DNA of 27,478 bases from DATJBF01 sp035516795 (GTDB lineage: Bacteria; Verrucomicrobiota; Verrucomicrobiia; Palsa-1439). Shown piece after piece: positions 5,822 through 14,116 of this stretch. How positions within the stretch are numbered: the first letter of the stretch is position 1; each line of letters opens with the position of its first letter. Where the stretch lies: positions 1 to 27,478 of the forward strand of contig DATIZX010000116.1 of the NCBI GenBank assembly GCA_035516795.1, written 5' to 3'. The position numbers were made by a program, and so were the translations under genes. The notes beneath the pieces are model-generated. The model did no database searches and was not told the DNA's origin. It saw only the letters and a list, made by a program, of their open reading frames with translations.

Positions 5822-8631
5822 ACGCTGATTCCCTGTGTTTGTTGGATTGCCCGCGCGCGCAATTTGGTGAAGCTACGGAGCCTGCTCAGACGGAACCCTT
5901 CGGCAAAGGCCCGGTTGTGGAGGCACCGCGTCCGCAACCCTCGCGGAATGCCGAGGCTTTGAAAACACCTTTGCTTCGCCAGATCCAGCGCCAGGGGCCG
6001 GTCGCCGGACCGCAAGATATTCTCGCCCAGTTGCACCTTGTCGCTGGTGAAGATGGTGATTCCTTTGCGTCCACGAGAAATGGTCACATACCACTGTTGT
6101 TGATTCGTCGCTGCCTTGATGGCGGAATCGGAGAACAAGACGTGATCGACCGGCTTGCCCTGAGACGCGTAGGACGTGATGGCGAAGCCGCGCACGAATT
6201 GCCGGTAGTCCTTTTCCAGAACCCTTCCATCCGTTAGCGTGATCCGGCCGTCGGCACCGACCTTCTTCACCGTAACCAGTTCCCCATTGGCGAGACGCCG
6301 ACCGCTCCGCGTACGGGCGTTGGCCTTCAGTTGGAGACGGTCGCCAGCCGCCAACGTCAGTTCCTTGGGCTGGCACACGGTGAGCCGATCCGCAAACCGG
6401 AACGCAACGGTGCGAGTCTTGTCCACACTTTCCAAAACCAAGCCTTTGTCGGTGATGCCGACGAGCCGACAGGTTTGCCCTCTCTGGAATCCTCGTGCGT
6501 TGCGGTTCAATACAAGCATGGTGTCCTCGTTGTAGAATCGCCGGTCACGCTTCTGCGCCTCGGTGAGATCAACTGTTTCCAGCGCCGTTACAGCCTTGTC
6601 CTCAGCGCCGAGAAGGCCACGAGATTTCAGGGCAGCCCGCACCTGCTCACTGACCCGGTGAATCTCCGACCAGGTTTGTGACACCACGACAACGGACTGG
6701 TGCTGCTCAACCAGAGCCAAGTAATGCTGGGCAAGACATCCCGCTTGTTCCTGTGGAGAACAGGCCACCACCGCCCCTTGTCGATCCAGCCGACGAAACG
6801 AGGCGTCGAGGTTGCCTTCCGACGCTTCTTGCACAGCTTGCCTGTATTGGGCGATCCGTTCACGTTCGGCCCGTGTCTTCCCGCGAGCCGGGTCTTGACG
6901 CCGAATCTCGGTGAGTTCGATGGGCTTCACCGTGGAATACTTCTCGATGGCGCGCAGCGCGTCGGAGGCTTCCACCGCGCTGTGTTGGCGGGTGTCGCCC
7001 GAGAGGATCACCCGGCCTTCGTTGGCTTTCGCCAAGCTCAAGAGTTGGTGCATCTGCTGGCCGCCGATCTGTCCGGCCTCATCGACCAGCAGCACGACAC
7101 TGCGAGGCAGCGCACCGCGAGCCAGAATCGCGCTGACGGTGTGCGCGCCCTGAAAACCATCCCGTTCCAGGTCCATGACCTGTTGCCGTTGCGGTGCGAC
7201 AGCCGTGACCATCCGCCCGGCCCGTTGCAAAGCGCCGTACACTTCCCGCAGGGTGTAACTCTTGCCGGTGCCGGCCCCACCGCGAAACACGGTGATAAAG
7301 TCGCGTGATTGCAGGATGCGCTCAACAGCTTGACGTTGCCCGTCATCCAGGTTGGCATTGTGAGTCGAATAGCCGGAGCAGCACGGGCCGAACCGGCCAA
7401 TGCCGTCTTTGGCCATGCACACGATGTCCCACTCCCGGTGCAGCACTTCCCGCGTCGTGATCCGGCCGGGATGTTCTTTGTAGCGCAGGTAGCCGCGCCG
7501 GGCCGTGGCAGCCTGAATGTCGGCCAACGCCACGTTCTGCCCGCGCACATGCTCCAGCGCATACCGCCACAACTCGTATTCGGGCACCACCGAGCGACGT
7601 TCAAATAGATGTTCCTCAGCCCATAAGACAGCCTGTCGCGCGCGAACCTCGCTGGAGGTCGCAATTGGCGGTGGTGCTGTGGCTAGCCGGCCGAGCGACT
7701 CTTTCTCCGCCTGGCTCAGTTGTTGGTCCCAACCGGTTTGTAACTCGGGAAGAGTGAGGCCCTTGATCTTGCGATTCCGTTCCTTGTGCGCGATGTGGTC
7801 GCGGATGACGGCGAGGTTGCCCTTGGCCTTCTCGGGCTGGCGTTCCAGCAACGCGCGGGTCTCTTGGTCAATCTCTTGGTGCCGCTTGGAGAACTTCTCA
7901 ATCAACGCCGGCGACAGGCCCTTGATTTCAAAATCCCCTCGGCGCCGGTTCTCAATGCCGTAGCCGAATCGCCGCAGACGCCGGGCTAACTCGTGGTAAT
8001 AGACGTTCTCGATGAACTTCTGCGCCGACAACATGTCGTGGTTCTGGAGCGCTTTCCAGCGGACCTCGACCGGATCGAACGTCGCATTGAAGACGATACA
8101 ATGCGTGTGCAACTGCGGATCGAGGGCACGCGACGTGCGGTGACGGAATACGGCGGCCACGATGTTCCCTGTCGTTCGGTCCGTGCATTGACCCCTCTTG
8201 CGCACGCGCGTCGCGGCGAAGGCTTGCAACTGCCCGAGTGCTGCCGTGACGGCTTGTTCGTGCGCTTCGACAATGCGCGGGTCATGGCCTACCAGGGCAG
8301 CGATGGATACCGACTTGGCTGGCGAAAACGTGAAATCGTAGAATACGCGCCGATTCGTGTGCTGACGAGGCCGACCATCCGGGCCAACTTCTGAACGCGT
8401 GGTATTCTGGCGCAGTGTCAACTTCTCCACGGTCTTCGGATGGAGGTTCTCGCAGAGACAAACGAAGTCGTCTTGGCGTGTCACACCCGACAGGCCCAGT
8501 TTCTCGGCACCCTCGCCGTACCATTGACCCAAGACCTGTTGGCCTTCGGTGTAGTAGTCGCCAACGCTCAAGTGTTCCGAGAAGTATTCCTTGGCGTTGG
8601 CCAGGCGATATTGAGCTTTGGTAGCAAGCAT
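5818..8631 (-). CDS. MobF-type conjugative relaxase with RecD-like helicase (TrwC/TraI family)
   Basis: The 937-residue product has the TrwC/TraI two-part layout and a length close to TrwC. The N-terminal relaxase (about 1-300) carries candidate nicking tyrosines Y26/Y27 (GDYYTEG) and the three-histidine metal site H164, H175 and H177 in FRHRTSRALDPQLHTHCIV. The C-terminal part is a RecD/AAA_30-type helicase: Walker A GGAGTGKS at 451-458, Walker B VVLLVDEAG at 512-520, a GDTRQHSAV motif, and late TSYASQGKPVDHV and YVTISRGR motifs. Such proteins nick an origin of transfer and unwind the strand during conjugation. All key motifs look intact. The start at ATG 8631 lacks its own ribosome binding site but follows a leader ORF by 10 bp. 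No coupling protein or type IV secretion gene is seen nearby, so this may belong to a mobilisable element or a domesticated gene. Confidence 0.92.
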   Translation of the reverse strand: MLATKAQYRLANAKEYFSEHLSVGDYYTEGQQVLGQWYGEGAEKLGLSGVTRQDDFVCLCENLHPKTVEKLTLRQNTTRSEVGPDGRPRQHTNRRVFYDFTFSPAKSVSIAALVGHDPRIVEAHEQAVTAALGQLQAFAATRVRKRGQCTDRTTGNIVAAVFRHRTSRALDPQLHTHCIVFNATFDPVEVRWKALQNHDMLSAQKFIENVYYHELARRLRRFGYGIENRRRGDFEIKGLSPALIEKFSKRHQEIDQETRALLERQPEKAKGNLAVIRDHIAHKERNRKIKGLTLPELQTGWDQQLSQAEKESLGRLATAPPPIATSSEVRARQAVLWAEEHLFERRSVVPEYELWRYALEHVRGQNVALADIQAATARRGYLRYKEHPGRITTREVLHREWDIVCMAKDGIGRFGPCCSGYSTHNANLDDGQRQAVERILQSRDFITVFRGGAGTGKSYTLREVYGALQRAGRMVTAVAPQRQQVMDLERDGFQGAHTVSAILARGALPRSVVLLVDEAGQIGGQQMHQLLSLAKANEGRVILSGDTRQHSAVEASDALRAIEKYSTVKPIELTEIRRQDPARGKTRAERERIAQYRQAVQEASEGNLDASFRRLDRQGAVVACSPQEQAGCLAQHYLALVEQHQSVVVVSQTWSEIHRVSEQVRAALKSRGLLGAEDKAVTALETVDLTEAQKRDRRFYNEDTMLVLNRNARGFQRGQTCRLVGITDKGLVLESVDKTRTVAFRFADRLTVCQPKELTLAAGDRLQLKANARTRSGRRLANGELVTVKKVGADGRITLTDGRVLEKDYRQFVRGFAITSYASQGKPVDHVLFSDSAIKAATNQQQWYVTISRGRKGITIFTSDKVQLGENILRSGDRPLALDLAKQRCFQSLGIPRGLRTRCLHNRAFAEGFRLSRLRSFTKLRARAIQQTQGISV

Positions 8632-8641
8632 CGGTGAAGGG

Positions 8642-8683
8642 CTAAGCGAAGCTGGTGATTCGTTCGTTATTGAAAGTCTTCAT
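8642..8683 (-). CDS. 13-residue leader ORF ahead of the relaxase
   Basis: A strong AAAGGAG ribosome binding site lies 9 bp before an ATG that opens the peptide MKTFNNERITSFA. Its stop is 10 bp before the relaxase ATG, which has no ribosome binding site itself. The layout suggests translational coupling through the short ORF. Alternatively the relaxase might once have begun here. Confidence 0.45.
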   Translation of the reverse strand: MKTFNNERITSFA

Positions 8684-9103
8684 TAGCCAATGCTCCTTTC
8701 TGAATCGCGAGCGCGAGATTACCACTGCTGAAATTGAAATTCGCGAATCCGCCAAGGTCGATTCTTGCCGGCGGTAGCTGCCAATTTCCGCCTTTGGCTT
8801 TGTTTGCGCAAAATTTTTCATTTTGTGCTGGACAGGTTTCGAACACCCGCTAGGGAACTGCCCTCTGACGCCGAACAGTGGCAGGCACCGCATGTATCAA
8901 TCTCGTCCTTTCCGTCTGAATACCGATGTTCACGCTGGGCAGTGTGCCCGAAAGAAATAGGTCGAACTATGTCAATGGGTCTCATTTTCGAGAGCCTAGC
9001 CCGAAGCACCGCTCAAAGTGTTCGCAGTGGCGAGCAAAGTGGACTGGCCAAGTGTGGCACTGCCGCCGAGAATGCACGGCTAACGAAGGCCAATAATTGA
9101 CCC
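8684..9103. other. Intergenic region upstream of the relaxase operon
   Basis: No gene is supported. The 10-bp perfect palindrome ATTCGCGAAT at 8739-8748 could be an operator. No convincing sigma70 promoter was found on the minus strand. A tRNA-like 'GGTTTCGAA' at about 8829 does not fold into a tRNA. Confidence 0.35.
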
Positions 9104-9221
9104 TAGTGCTCCGTCAACCTACATCGCAAGGGTTGTTGGTAGGGTCGGACCACCGGGCCGACCGTTGCGGCGCGCCCGGCGGTCGCGCCCTACCCTTCCA
9201 ATCAACTTTGACAGAGCACTA
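9104..9221. repeat. 118-bp MITE-like palindromic element
   Basis: The outer arms TAGTGCTCCGTCAA (9104-9117) and TTGACAGAGCACTA (9208-9221) are inverted with 13 of 14 matches. Inside, GGTAGGG (9138-9144) faces CCCTACC (9188-9194), and the GC-rich centre is partly self-complementary. No coding capacity. The form suits a non-autonomous miniature transposable element or a palindromic intergenic repeat. Confidence 0.65.
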
Positions 9222-9551
9222 GATACCGCAGGACGGGACAACAATGCCAGGCCCGCGCTTGAACTGGTCTGCTTTCTTCGAGTCTGCCAAACGCGGAGCA
9301 GACCCGAATGCAGGCCAGACCAAGCGACGGTCTCGGTCAATTGGCACACTCAACACCCGCCCCTCATCACCGCTTCTCTGCCGTCGCCTGACGTAAACGA
9401 CAACGTGCTGCGACTCCGTTCCGCTTTCTGATTCGGGTCGGGCGCTCAGTGTGCCACCCATTATGACTGGTCGTACTGTTGTCGTATCATCTCTAGTCCT
9501 AATGGTGAGCAGCCTGTTTCCAAGATGAATCGTCTGTGTTCCGATCCCTGT

Positions 9552-9655
9552 CCACGGACTTACCAGTTACATCTCACAGATGTGCCACGCATCGCTCACG
9601 TACGAACCACGCACTTTCCACGCATGTGCCACGCTTCAATCCGTGATTCCACGCA
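9552..9655. repeat. Degenerate 11-bp tandem array (CCACGCA core)
   Basis: CCACGCA or a one-base variant starts at 9552, 9585, 9607, 9618, 9629 and 9649, with spacings of 33, 22, 11, 11 and 20 bp. The intervening 11-bp slots (for example TCACAGATGTG at 9574 and TCACGTACGAA at 9596) also resemble the unit, so it reads as about nine units of an 11-bp repeat. Because 11 is not a multiple of three, codon structure does not explain it. It could be an iteron-like protein-binding array on one DNA face. Confidence 0.5.
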
Positions 9656-10321
9656 TCCGTTCCTGAAGGTGATGTGCATCGAAAACGCAGTGGGGAGGCC
9701 CATCCTAAGCGGCTGGGTTAAAGATCGGACGCTGTACCCCTACCAACAAGCGGTAGGATTCTGCGCACGCCGCGGTAGCCATTCGGCGGCGACCTCGACA
9801 TGTGTAGACGCCGTCAAGAGGGCTCAACGATCGCAAGTTCCGTGGAAGGACTGGATACAGAGGCCGAGAGGATCTCAAGTCATGCGACGAACTTTTCTCC
9901 TGATCACATCTTCGCTTAACCGGAAACGATTCAGTTGCCGATGCATGTGGTCTGTTCTTGCTTGTGTAACCCAATTGAATACCAAGTAAGGCATAAAACC
10001 AACTGCAATGCAGTTGAACCGGCGAACCAAATGGTCGGACAGCGTAGTGACACCTCTCGGGTTGGAATGTTGATCCCCCGCAAGGCGAGGGCAGTCGAAA
10101 CCCCTGTCTTGATCGGTCGCTTCCATGGTGAACTCTCTTTCAATTCGGCACCGATCCAAGAATTCCTCTCGTGGGGAGAGTTTATGCGGGGCCGCTGCCT
10201 TCATAATCGAACTCGATCACGAACCGGCTGAGAATTGGTCTGTGGAATCTCCTTGACCGAACGCCGGTTTACAGAATGAATATACAAAGAATCGATTGCA
10301 GCGTAAAAATGACAGACTTCC
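9656..10321. other. Intergenic region before the pectin locus
   Basis: No supported gene. The open frames here are of low complexity in no known family. A small hairpin (CCTACC/GGTAGG) lies at about 9738-9757. A TTGACC at 10253-10258 followed after 18 bp by a weak TGAATA is the only promoter-like pair near the first gene of the cluster. Confidence 0.35.
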
Positions 10322-11650
10322 ATGAAAACTGAGGCGCGACTGACAGCGAGCGATCTGGCCTCGAAGCTGGAGAAACTTTGGGAATTGTCCGCGCAAAAGC
10401 TCCGTTCAATCGAGAAAAGTTACGACATCTCGAAAGGCTTGCCCGTGTTCACCGTCAAGGGCCGCTACACGACCCGTGGCTGGACGGAGTGGACCCAGGG
10501 TTTCCAATACGGATCGGCCATTCTGCAGTTCGACGCGACCGGCGAAGCTGAATTTCTAGAGTCGGCACGTCGTGAAACAGTCGCGAAAATGGCGTGCCAC
10601 GTCACCCATTTCGGCGTACACGACCACGGTTTCAACAACGTCAGCACCTATGGCCATCTCCTGCGGTTGATGGATGAAGAGCGCATTCCGTACAGCAAAT
10701 GGGAAAAGGACTTTTATCGACTGGCACTTAAATGCTCCGGCACCGTGCAAGCGCACCGGTGGACGAAAATCCGCGACGGCGGATTCATCTATTCTTTCAA
10801 CGGTCCCCATTCGTTATTCGTGGACACCATCCGTTCCCTGCGCGTGCTGGCCATGGCCCATCAACTTGGCCACGTGCTGATGGAAGAAAACGACCGCAAA
10901 GCTTCTCTTCTCGAACGCCTCAAACAACACGCGACAGCGACAGCCACCTACTCCGTTTACTACGGCGAAGGTCGCGATGCGTACGATGTTCACGGTCGCG
11001 TCGCACACGAAAGCATCTTCAATTTCAACGACGGGACTTTTCGTTGTCCGAGTTCACAACAAGGTTATTCTCCGTTTTCGACCTGGACACGAGGTTTGGC
11101 GTGGGCCATGTGCGGCTTTGCCGAGCAATTGGAATTCCTGCGGGCCATCGGTGACAAGGATATTACACCATTGTTATTGAAGGCCGCGCAGGCCACATGC
11201 GATTTTTATATCGAACGCGCCACTGCATCCGATGGCATCCCCTATTGGGATACCGGCGCACCGAACCTTCACCGGCTCGGCAATTGGCAATCGCGGCGCG
11301 CCGACCCGTTCAACCCTTATGAGCCCGTGGATAGCTCCGCGGCTGCCATCGCCGCGCAAGGGCTTTTGCGATTGGGGCACTACTCGAAAAACAAGAAATA
11401 CTGGCGTGCGGGATTGACCGTGCTGAATACGCTATTGGATGAGCCGTACTTGAGTGTGGATGCCAAACATCAGGGCCTGATACTTCACAGCGTTTACCAC
11501 CGACCCAATGGATGGGATTACGTCCCGCGTGGCCGTAAAATCCCCTGCGGCGAATCCAGCATGTGGGGCGACTATCATGCACGCGAAGTCGCGCTGTATG
11601 TTCAGCGCATCATCCGCCGAGAACCCTATCTCACCTTCTGGGGAAACTGA
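10322..11650 (+). CDS. Unsaturated glycuronyl hydrolase (GH88-type)
   Basis: This 442-residue protein has the alpha/alpha-barrel motifs of GH88 enzymes. The putative catalytic Asp is D101 in FGVHDHGF, and the second conserved Asp is D168 in LFVDTIRSLRVL. Later motifs are TRGLAWAMCG (256-265), DGIPYWDTGAP (about 304-314), DSSAAAIAAQGLLRL, and GESSMWGDYHAREV near the end. These enzymes hydrate and split the delta-4,5-unsaturated uronic acid from lyase products. With a rhamnogalacturonan lyase downstream the likely substrate is unsaturated GalA-Rha. No signal peptide is seen, so it is probably cytoplasmic. It is the first gene of a tight four-gene run; the next gene starts 10 bp after its stop. 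GH105 is related and also possible. Confidence 0.85.
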   Translation: MKTEARLTASDLASKLEKLWELSAQKLRSIEKSYDISKGLPVFTVKGRYTTRGWTEWTQGFQYGSAILQFDATGEAEFLESARRETVAKMACHVTHFGVHDHGFNNVSTYGHLLRLMDEERIPYSKWEKDFYRLALKCSGTVQAHRWTKIRDGGFIYSFNGPHSLFVDTIRSLRVLAMAHQLGHVLMEENDRKASLLERLKQHATATATYSVYYGEGRDAYDVHGRVAHESIFNFNDGTFRCPSSQQGYSPFSTWTRGLAWAMCGFAEQLEFLRAIGDKDITPLLLKAAQATCDFYIERATASDGIPYWDTGAPNLHRLGNWQSRRADPFNPYEPVDSSAAAIAAQGLLRLGHYSKNKKYWRAGLTVLNTLLDEPYLSVDAKHQGLILHSVYHRPNGWDYVPRGRKIPCGESSMWGDYHAREVALYVQRIIRREPYLTFWGN

Positions 11651-11660
11651 GGGAACTGAA

Positions 11661-12110
11661 ATGATTGTCACCGACCTCAACAAAATCACCGGGCGCACTT
11701 ATCCGGCACGACGACGCACTCAAAATCTCGTCGGAGGTGCCGCGCCAATTCAGGCCAGGAACTTCTGCATGGGCAACGTCACGCTCGAACCAAACGGCGG
11801 TCAGGTCCCGTGGCACAATCAGGAACAAGAGGAGATCTATTTCATCGTCGAAGGCACCGGTGAAATGTGCCTCGGTAACGAACGCCAGATTGTAAACACT
11901 GGTCAGGCCGTTTTCATTCCGCCGGGTTCTTTTCATCAACTCACCAATATCGGCGACCATCCGTTGCGCATGATCTATTGTTATGGCCCGGCGGGCGATG
12001 TGGCCCATTGGCGGCAAGAACTCGACGGTACATTACCTCAGGCGGGCGTCGAGGCGCCGCCGTTGCCTGCGGGTGCGCGACCGCAGTGCAATGACAAACC
12101 CAAGGTTTAG
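11661..12110 (+). CDS. Cupin-domain protein
   Basis: The 149-residue product is a single cupin barrel. Motif 1 is WHNQEQEEIYFIVEGTG (about 51-67) and motif 2 is GQAVFIPPGSFHQLTN (about 81-96). The usual HxH of motif 1 is HNQ (H52, Q54), so the metal site, if present, would use H52, E57/E58 and H92. A conserved-looking tail follows (DVAHWRQELDGTLPQAG, then LPAGARPQC). The start is ATG 11661, with GGGA upstream; longer frames run into the previous gene. Cupins such as KdgF linearise unsaturated uronates, so a uronate isomerase role is plausible from context, but the sequence is not a KdgF match. It is encoded between the GH88 enzyme and a dehydrogenase in one operon. Confidence 0.75.
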   Translation: MIVTDLNKITGRTYPARRRTQNLVGGAAPIQARNFCMGNVTLEPNGGQVPWHNQEQEEIYFIVEGTGEMCLGNERQIVNTGQAVFIPPGSFHQLTNIGDHPLRMIYCYGPAGDVAHWRQELDGTLPQAGVEAPPLPAGARPQCNDKPKV

Positions 12111-12128
12111 GAGAAAGACACCTCTGCC

Positions 12129-13289
12129 ATGGAAACCAAAACCGTCCACAAAGTCGGCATCATTATGAACGGCGTCACCGGCCGCATGGGCACGAACCAG
12201 CATCTCCTGCGTTCGATTGTCGCCATCATCCAACAGGGCGGCGTCAAGCTCAGTGATACGGCATATATCCTGCCGGACCCGATTCTCGTTGGACGCAATT
12301 CGGCCAAACTCGAATCGCTGGCCGCTTCGGCTGGCGTTAAACGGTGGACCAGTAATCTCGACGAAGCGCTTGCTGACAAACAAAATGTCATTTACTTCGA
12401 TTCGCAGACGACCGACCGGCGCGCTGACGCAGTAAAGGCGGCCATCAAGGCCGGCAAACACATCTATTGCGAAAAACCAACGGCCGTTTCCACAGATGCG
12501 GCCTACGAATTGTACCGGCTCGCCAAGGAAGCAGGAGTGAAGAACGGCGTTGTGCAGGACAAACTCTGGCTGCCGGGGATGTTGAAATTACAGGAGCTTC
12601 GTAACAGCGGGTTTTTTGGCCAAATCCTTTCCGTGCGCGGGGAGTTCGGTTACTGGGTGTTCGAAGGCGACACGGTTGCGCCCCAGCGTCCGTCGTGGAA
12701 TTACCGCAAGGAAGACGGCGGCGGCATCATCGTTGACATGCTCTGCCACTATCGCTACGTGCTCGATAACCTGTTCGGCAACGTCAAGGCTGTTTCCTGC
12801 ATCGGCGCGACCCATATCCCAAAACGTTGGGACGAAAAAGGCCAGCCATACGAATGCACTGCCGACGATTCGGCGTATGCCTCCTTCGAGTTGGAAGGCG
12901 GCGTGATCGCGCACTTCAATTCGTCGTGGTGTGTCCGGGTTCGCCGCGATGATTTGTTGACATTGCAGGTGGACGGTACGAAAGGCAGCGCCGTGGCGGG
13001 GCTGCGTCAGTGCTGGGTCCAACCCTACGGAGCGACGCCACGTCCGACGTGGAACCCTGACGTCGACAATCCGATCAACTTTTACGACGGCTGGCAGCAG
13101 ATGCCGCATCATGAGAACTACGACAACGCCTTCAAGATCCAGTGGGAATTGTTCCTGCGCCACGTCGTCAAGAACGATCCGTTCGGCTGGACGCTGCTGG
13201 AAGGAGCGAAGGGCGTGCAGTTGGCGGAGAAAGGAACTGAATCATGGCAGAAACGCGCGTGGGTGCAGATTCCGGAATTGAGGGCCTGA
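12129..13289 (+). CDS. Gfo/Idh/MocA family oxidoreductase
   Basis: The 386-residue product has an N-terminal Rossmann domain (about 7-125) with an unusual nucleotide loop (GIIMNGVTGRMG) and the family hallmark EKP at 115-117 (YCEKPTAV). The C-terminal alpha/beta domain carries the catalytic Asp-His pair D203/H207 in GGGIIVDMLCHYRYVLD. Such enzymes oxidise or reduce sugar hydroxyls with NAD(P). It lies 18 bp after the cupin gene and one base before the SDR gene, so the three are co-transcribed. The operon suggests action on a uronate or rhamnose-derived product, but the substrate cannot be read from sequence. No signal peptide. Confidence 0.85.
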   Translation: METKTVHKVGIIMNGVTGRMGTNQHLLRSIVAIIQQGGVKLSDTAYILPDPILVGRNSAKLESLAASAGVKRWTSNLDEALADKQNVIYFDSQTTDRRADAVKAAIKAGKHIYCEKPTAVSTDAAYELYRLAKEAGVKNGVVQDKLWLPGMLKLQELRNSGFFGQILSVRGEFGYWVFEGDTVAPQRPSWNYRKEDGGGIIVDMLCHYRYVLDNLFGNVKAVSCIGATHIPKRWDEKGQPYECTADDSAYASFELEGGVIAHFNSSWCVRVRRDDLLTLQVDGTKGSAVAGLRQCWVQPYGATPRPTWNPDVDNPINFYDGWQQMPHHENYDNAFKIQWELFLRHVVKNDPFGWTLLEGAKGVQLAEKGTESWQKRAWVQIPELRA

Positions 13290-13290
13290 G

Positions 13291-14061
13291 ATGAAACGAG
13301 TGGCGCTTGTTACCGGCGGCACGCGCGGCATCGGCTTCGGTATTGCGCAATGGCTCGCGCGCGACGGATTCGATCTCGCCGTCTGCGGCGTCCGCGATGA
13401 AAACGCCGCGGCTGAAGCACTGGACGTGCTACGTAAACTCGGCGCGGAGGTGCTGTACGTTTCGGCCGATGTGAGTGACGCCGCTGCACGCCGACGGTTG
13501 CTCGACGCGGTGAAACTGTGCTTTGGCCGTCTTCACGTACTGGTCAACAATGCCGGTATCGCCCCCAAAGTGCGCGCCGACGTCTTGGAAGCGACCGAGG
13601 AGAGTTTCGAGTCGGTGTTGAAGGTCAACCTGCGAGGTCCGTACTTCCTCACGCAAGCCGTGGCTCACTGGATGATCCAGCAGAAGAAGGCCGAGCCGAC
13701 ATGGCACGGTTGCGTCGTCAACGTCTCATCGATTTCTGCGACCGTGGCCTCGGTGAATCGCGGCGATTATTGCATCTCCAAAGCCGGAGTCGCCATGGCC
13801 ACGCAACTCTGGGCCACCCGCCTCGGCGAATTCGATATCCCCGTGTACGAAGTTCGTCCCGGCGTCATCAAGACCGACATGACGGCAGGCGTTACAGCCA
13901 AGTACGATAAACTGCTCGCCGACGGTTTGGCTATCCAACGCCGATGGGGTGTCCCCGAGGACGTCGGTCGGTCGGTCGCGGCTTTGGCTCGAGGGGATCT
14001 TCCCTATTCTACAGGTCAGGTCATCATGGTCGATGGCGGGCTAACCGTTCAAAGGCTTTAG
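13291..14061 (+). CDS. Short-chain dehydrogenase/reductase (3-ketoacyl-ACP reductase-like)
   Basis: This 256-residue classical SDR has TGGTRGIG (8-15) for cofactor binding, NNAG (86-89), and the catalytic Ser/Tyr/Lys set S146 or S147, Y160 and K164 (SSISAT...DYCISKAG). It ends with VRPGVIKTDM and GQVIMVDGGLTV. FabG-like SDRs near sugar-acid genes often act like KduD or other uronate/keto-sugar dehydrogenases. Here it follows the Gfo/Idh/MocA gene by one base, after GH88 and cupin genes, so a role in the unsaturated-uronate branch is favoured over fatty-acid synthesis (inference). Its stop is followed by a decayed hydrolase fragment. Confidence 0.88.
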   Translation: MKRVALVTGGTRGIGFGIAQWLARDGFDLAVCGVRDENAAAEALDVLRKLGAEVLYVSADVSDAAARRRLLDAVKLCFGRLHVLVNNAGIAPKVRADVLEATEESFESVLKVNLRGPYFLTQAVAHWMIQQKKAEPTWHGCVVNVSSISATVASVNRGDYCISKAGVAMATQLWATRLGEFDIPVYEVRPGVIKTDMTAGVTAKYDKLLADGLAIQRRWGVPEDVGRSVAALARGDLPYSTGQVIMVDGGLTVQRL

Positions 14062-14116
14062 ATCAAGATTTCGCAATCCCAACCCCAAAACGACAACGAA
14101 AACTTCAGTTTGGCTG

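Noticed and set aside
8825..8870. tRNA-like T-arm sequence (GGTTTCGAACACC)
   Set aside because: The stem around the loop does not pair and no acceptor or anticodon stem can be built.
9541..9660. CRISPR array at the CCACGCA repeats
   Set aside because: The units are 11 bp and degenerate, with no spacers of uniform length and no cas genes nearby.
9525..9989. Plus-strand open frame of 154 codons in the gene-poor region
   Set aside because: It crosses the 11-bp tandem array, has no ribosome binding site or family resemblance, and residue usage is unlike neighbouring genes.
9875..10204. Minus-strand open frames upstream of the pectin locus, considered as a regulator gene
   Set aside because: No helix-turn-helix or other regulator motif was found and two frames compete over the same bases.
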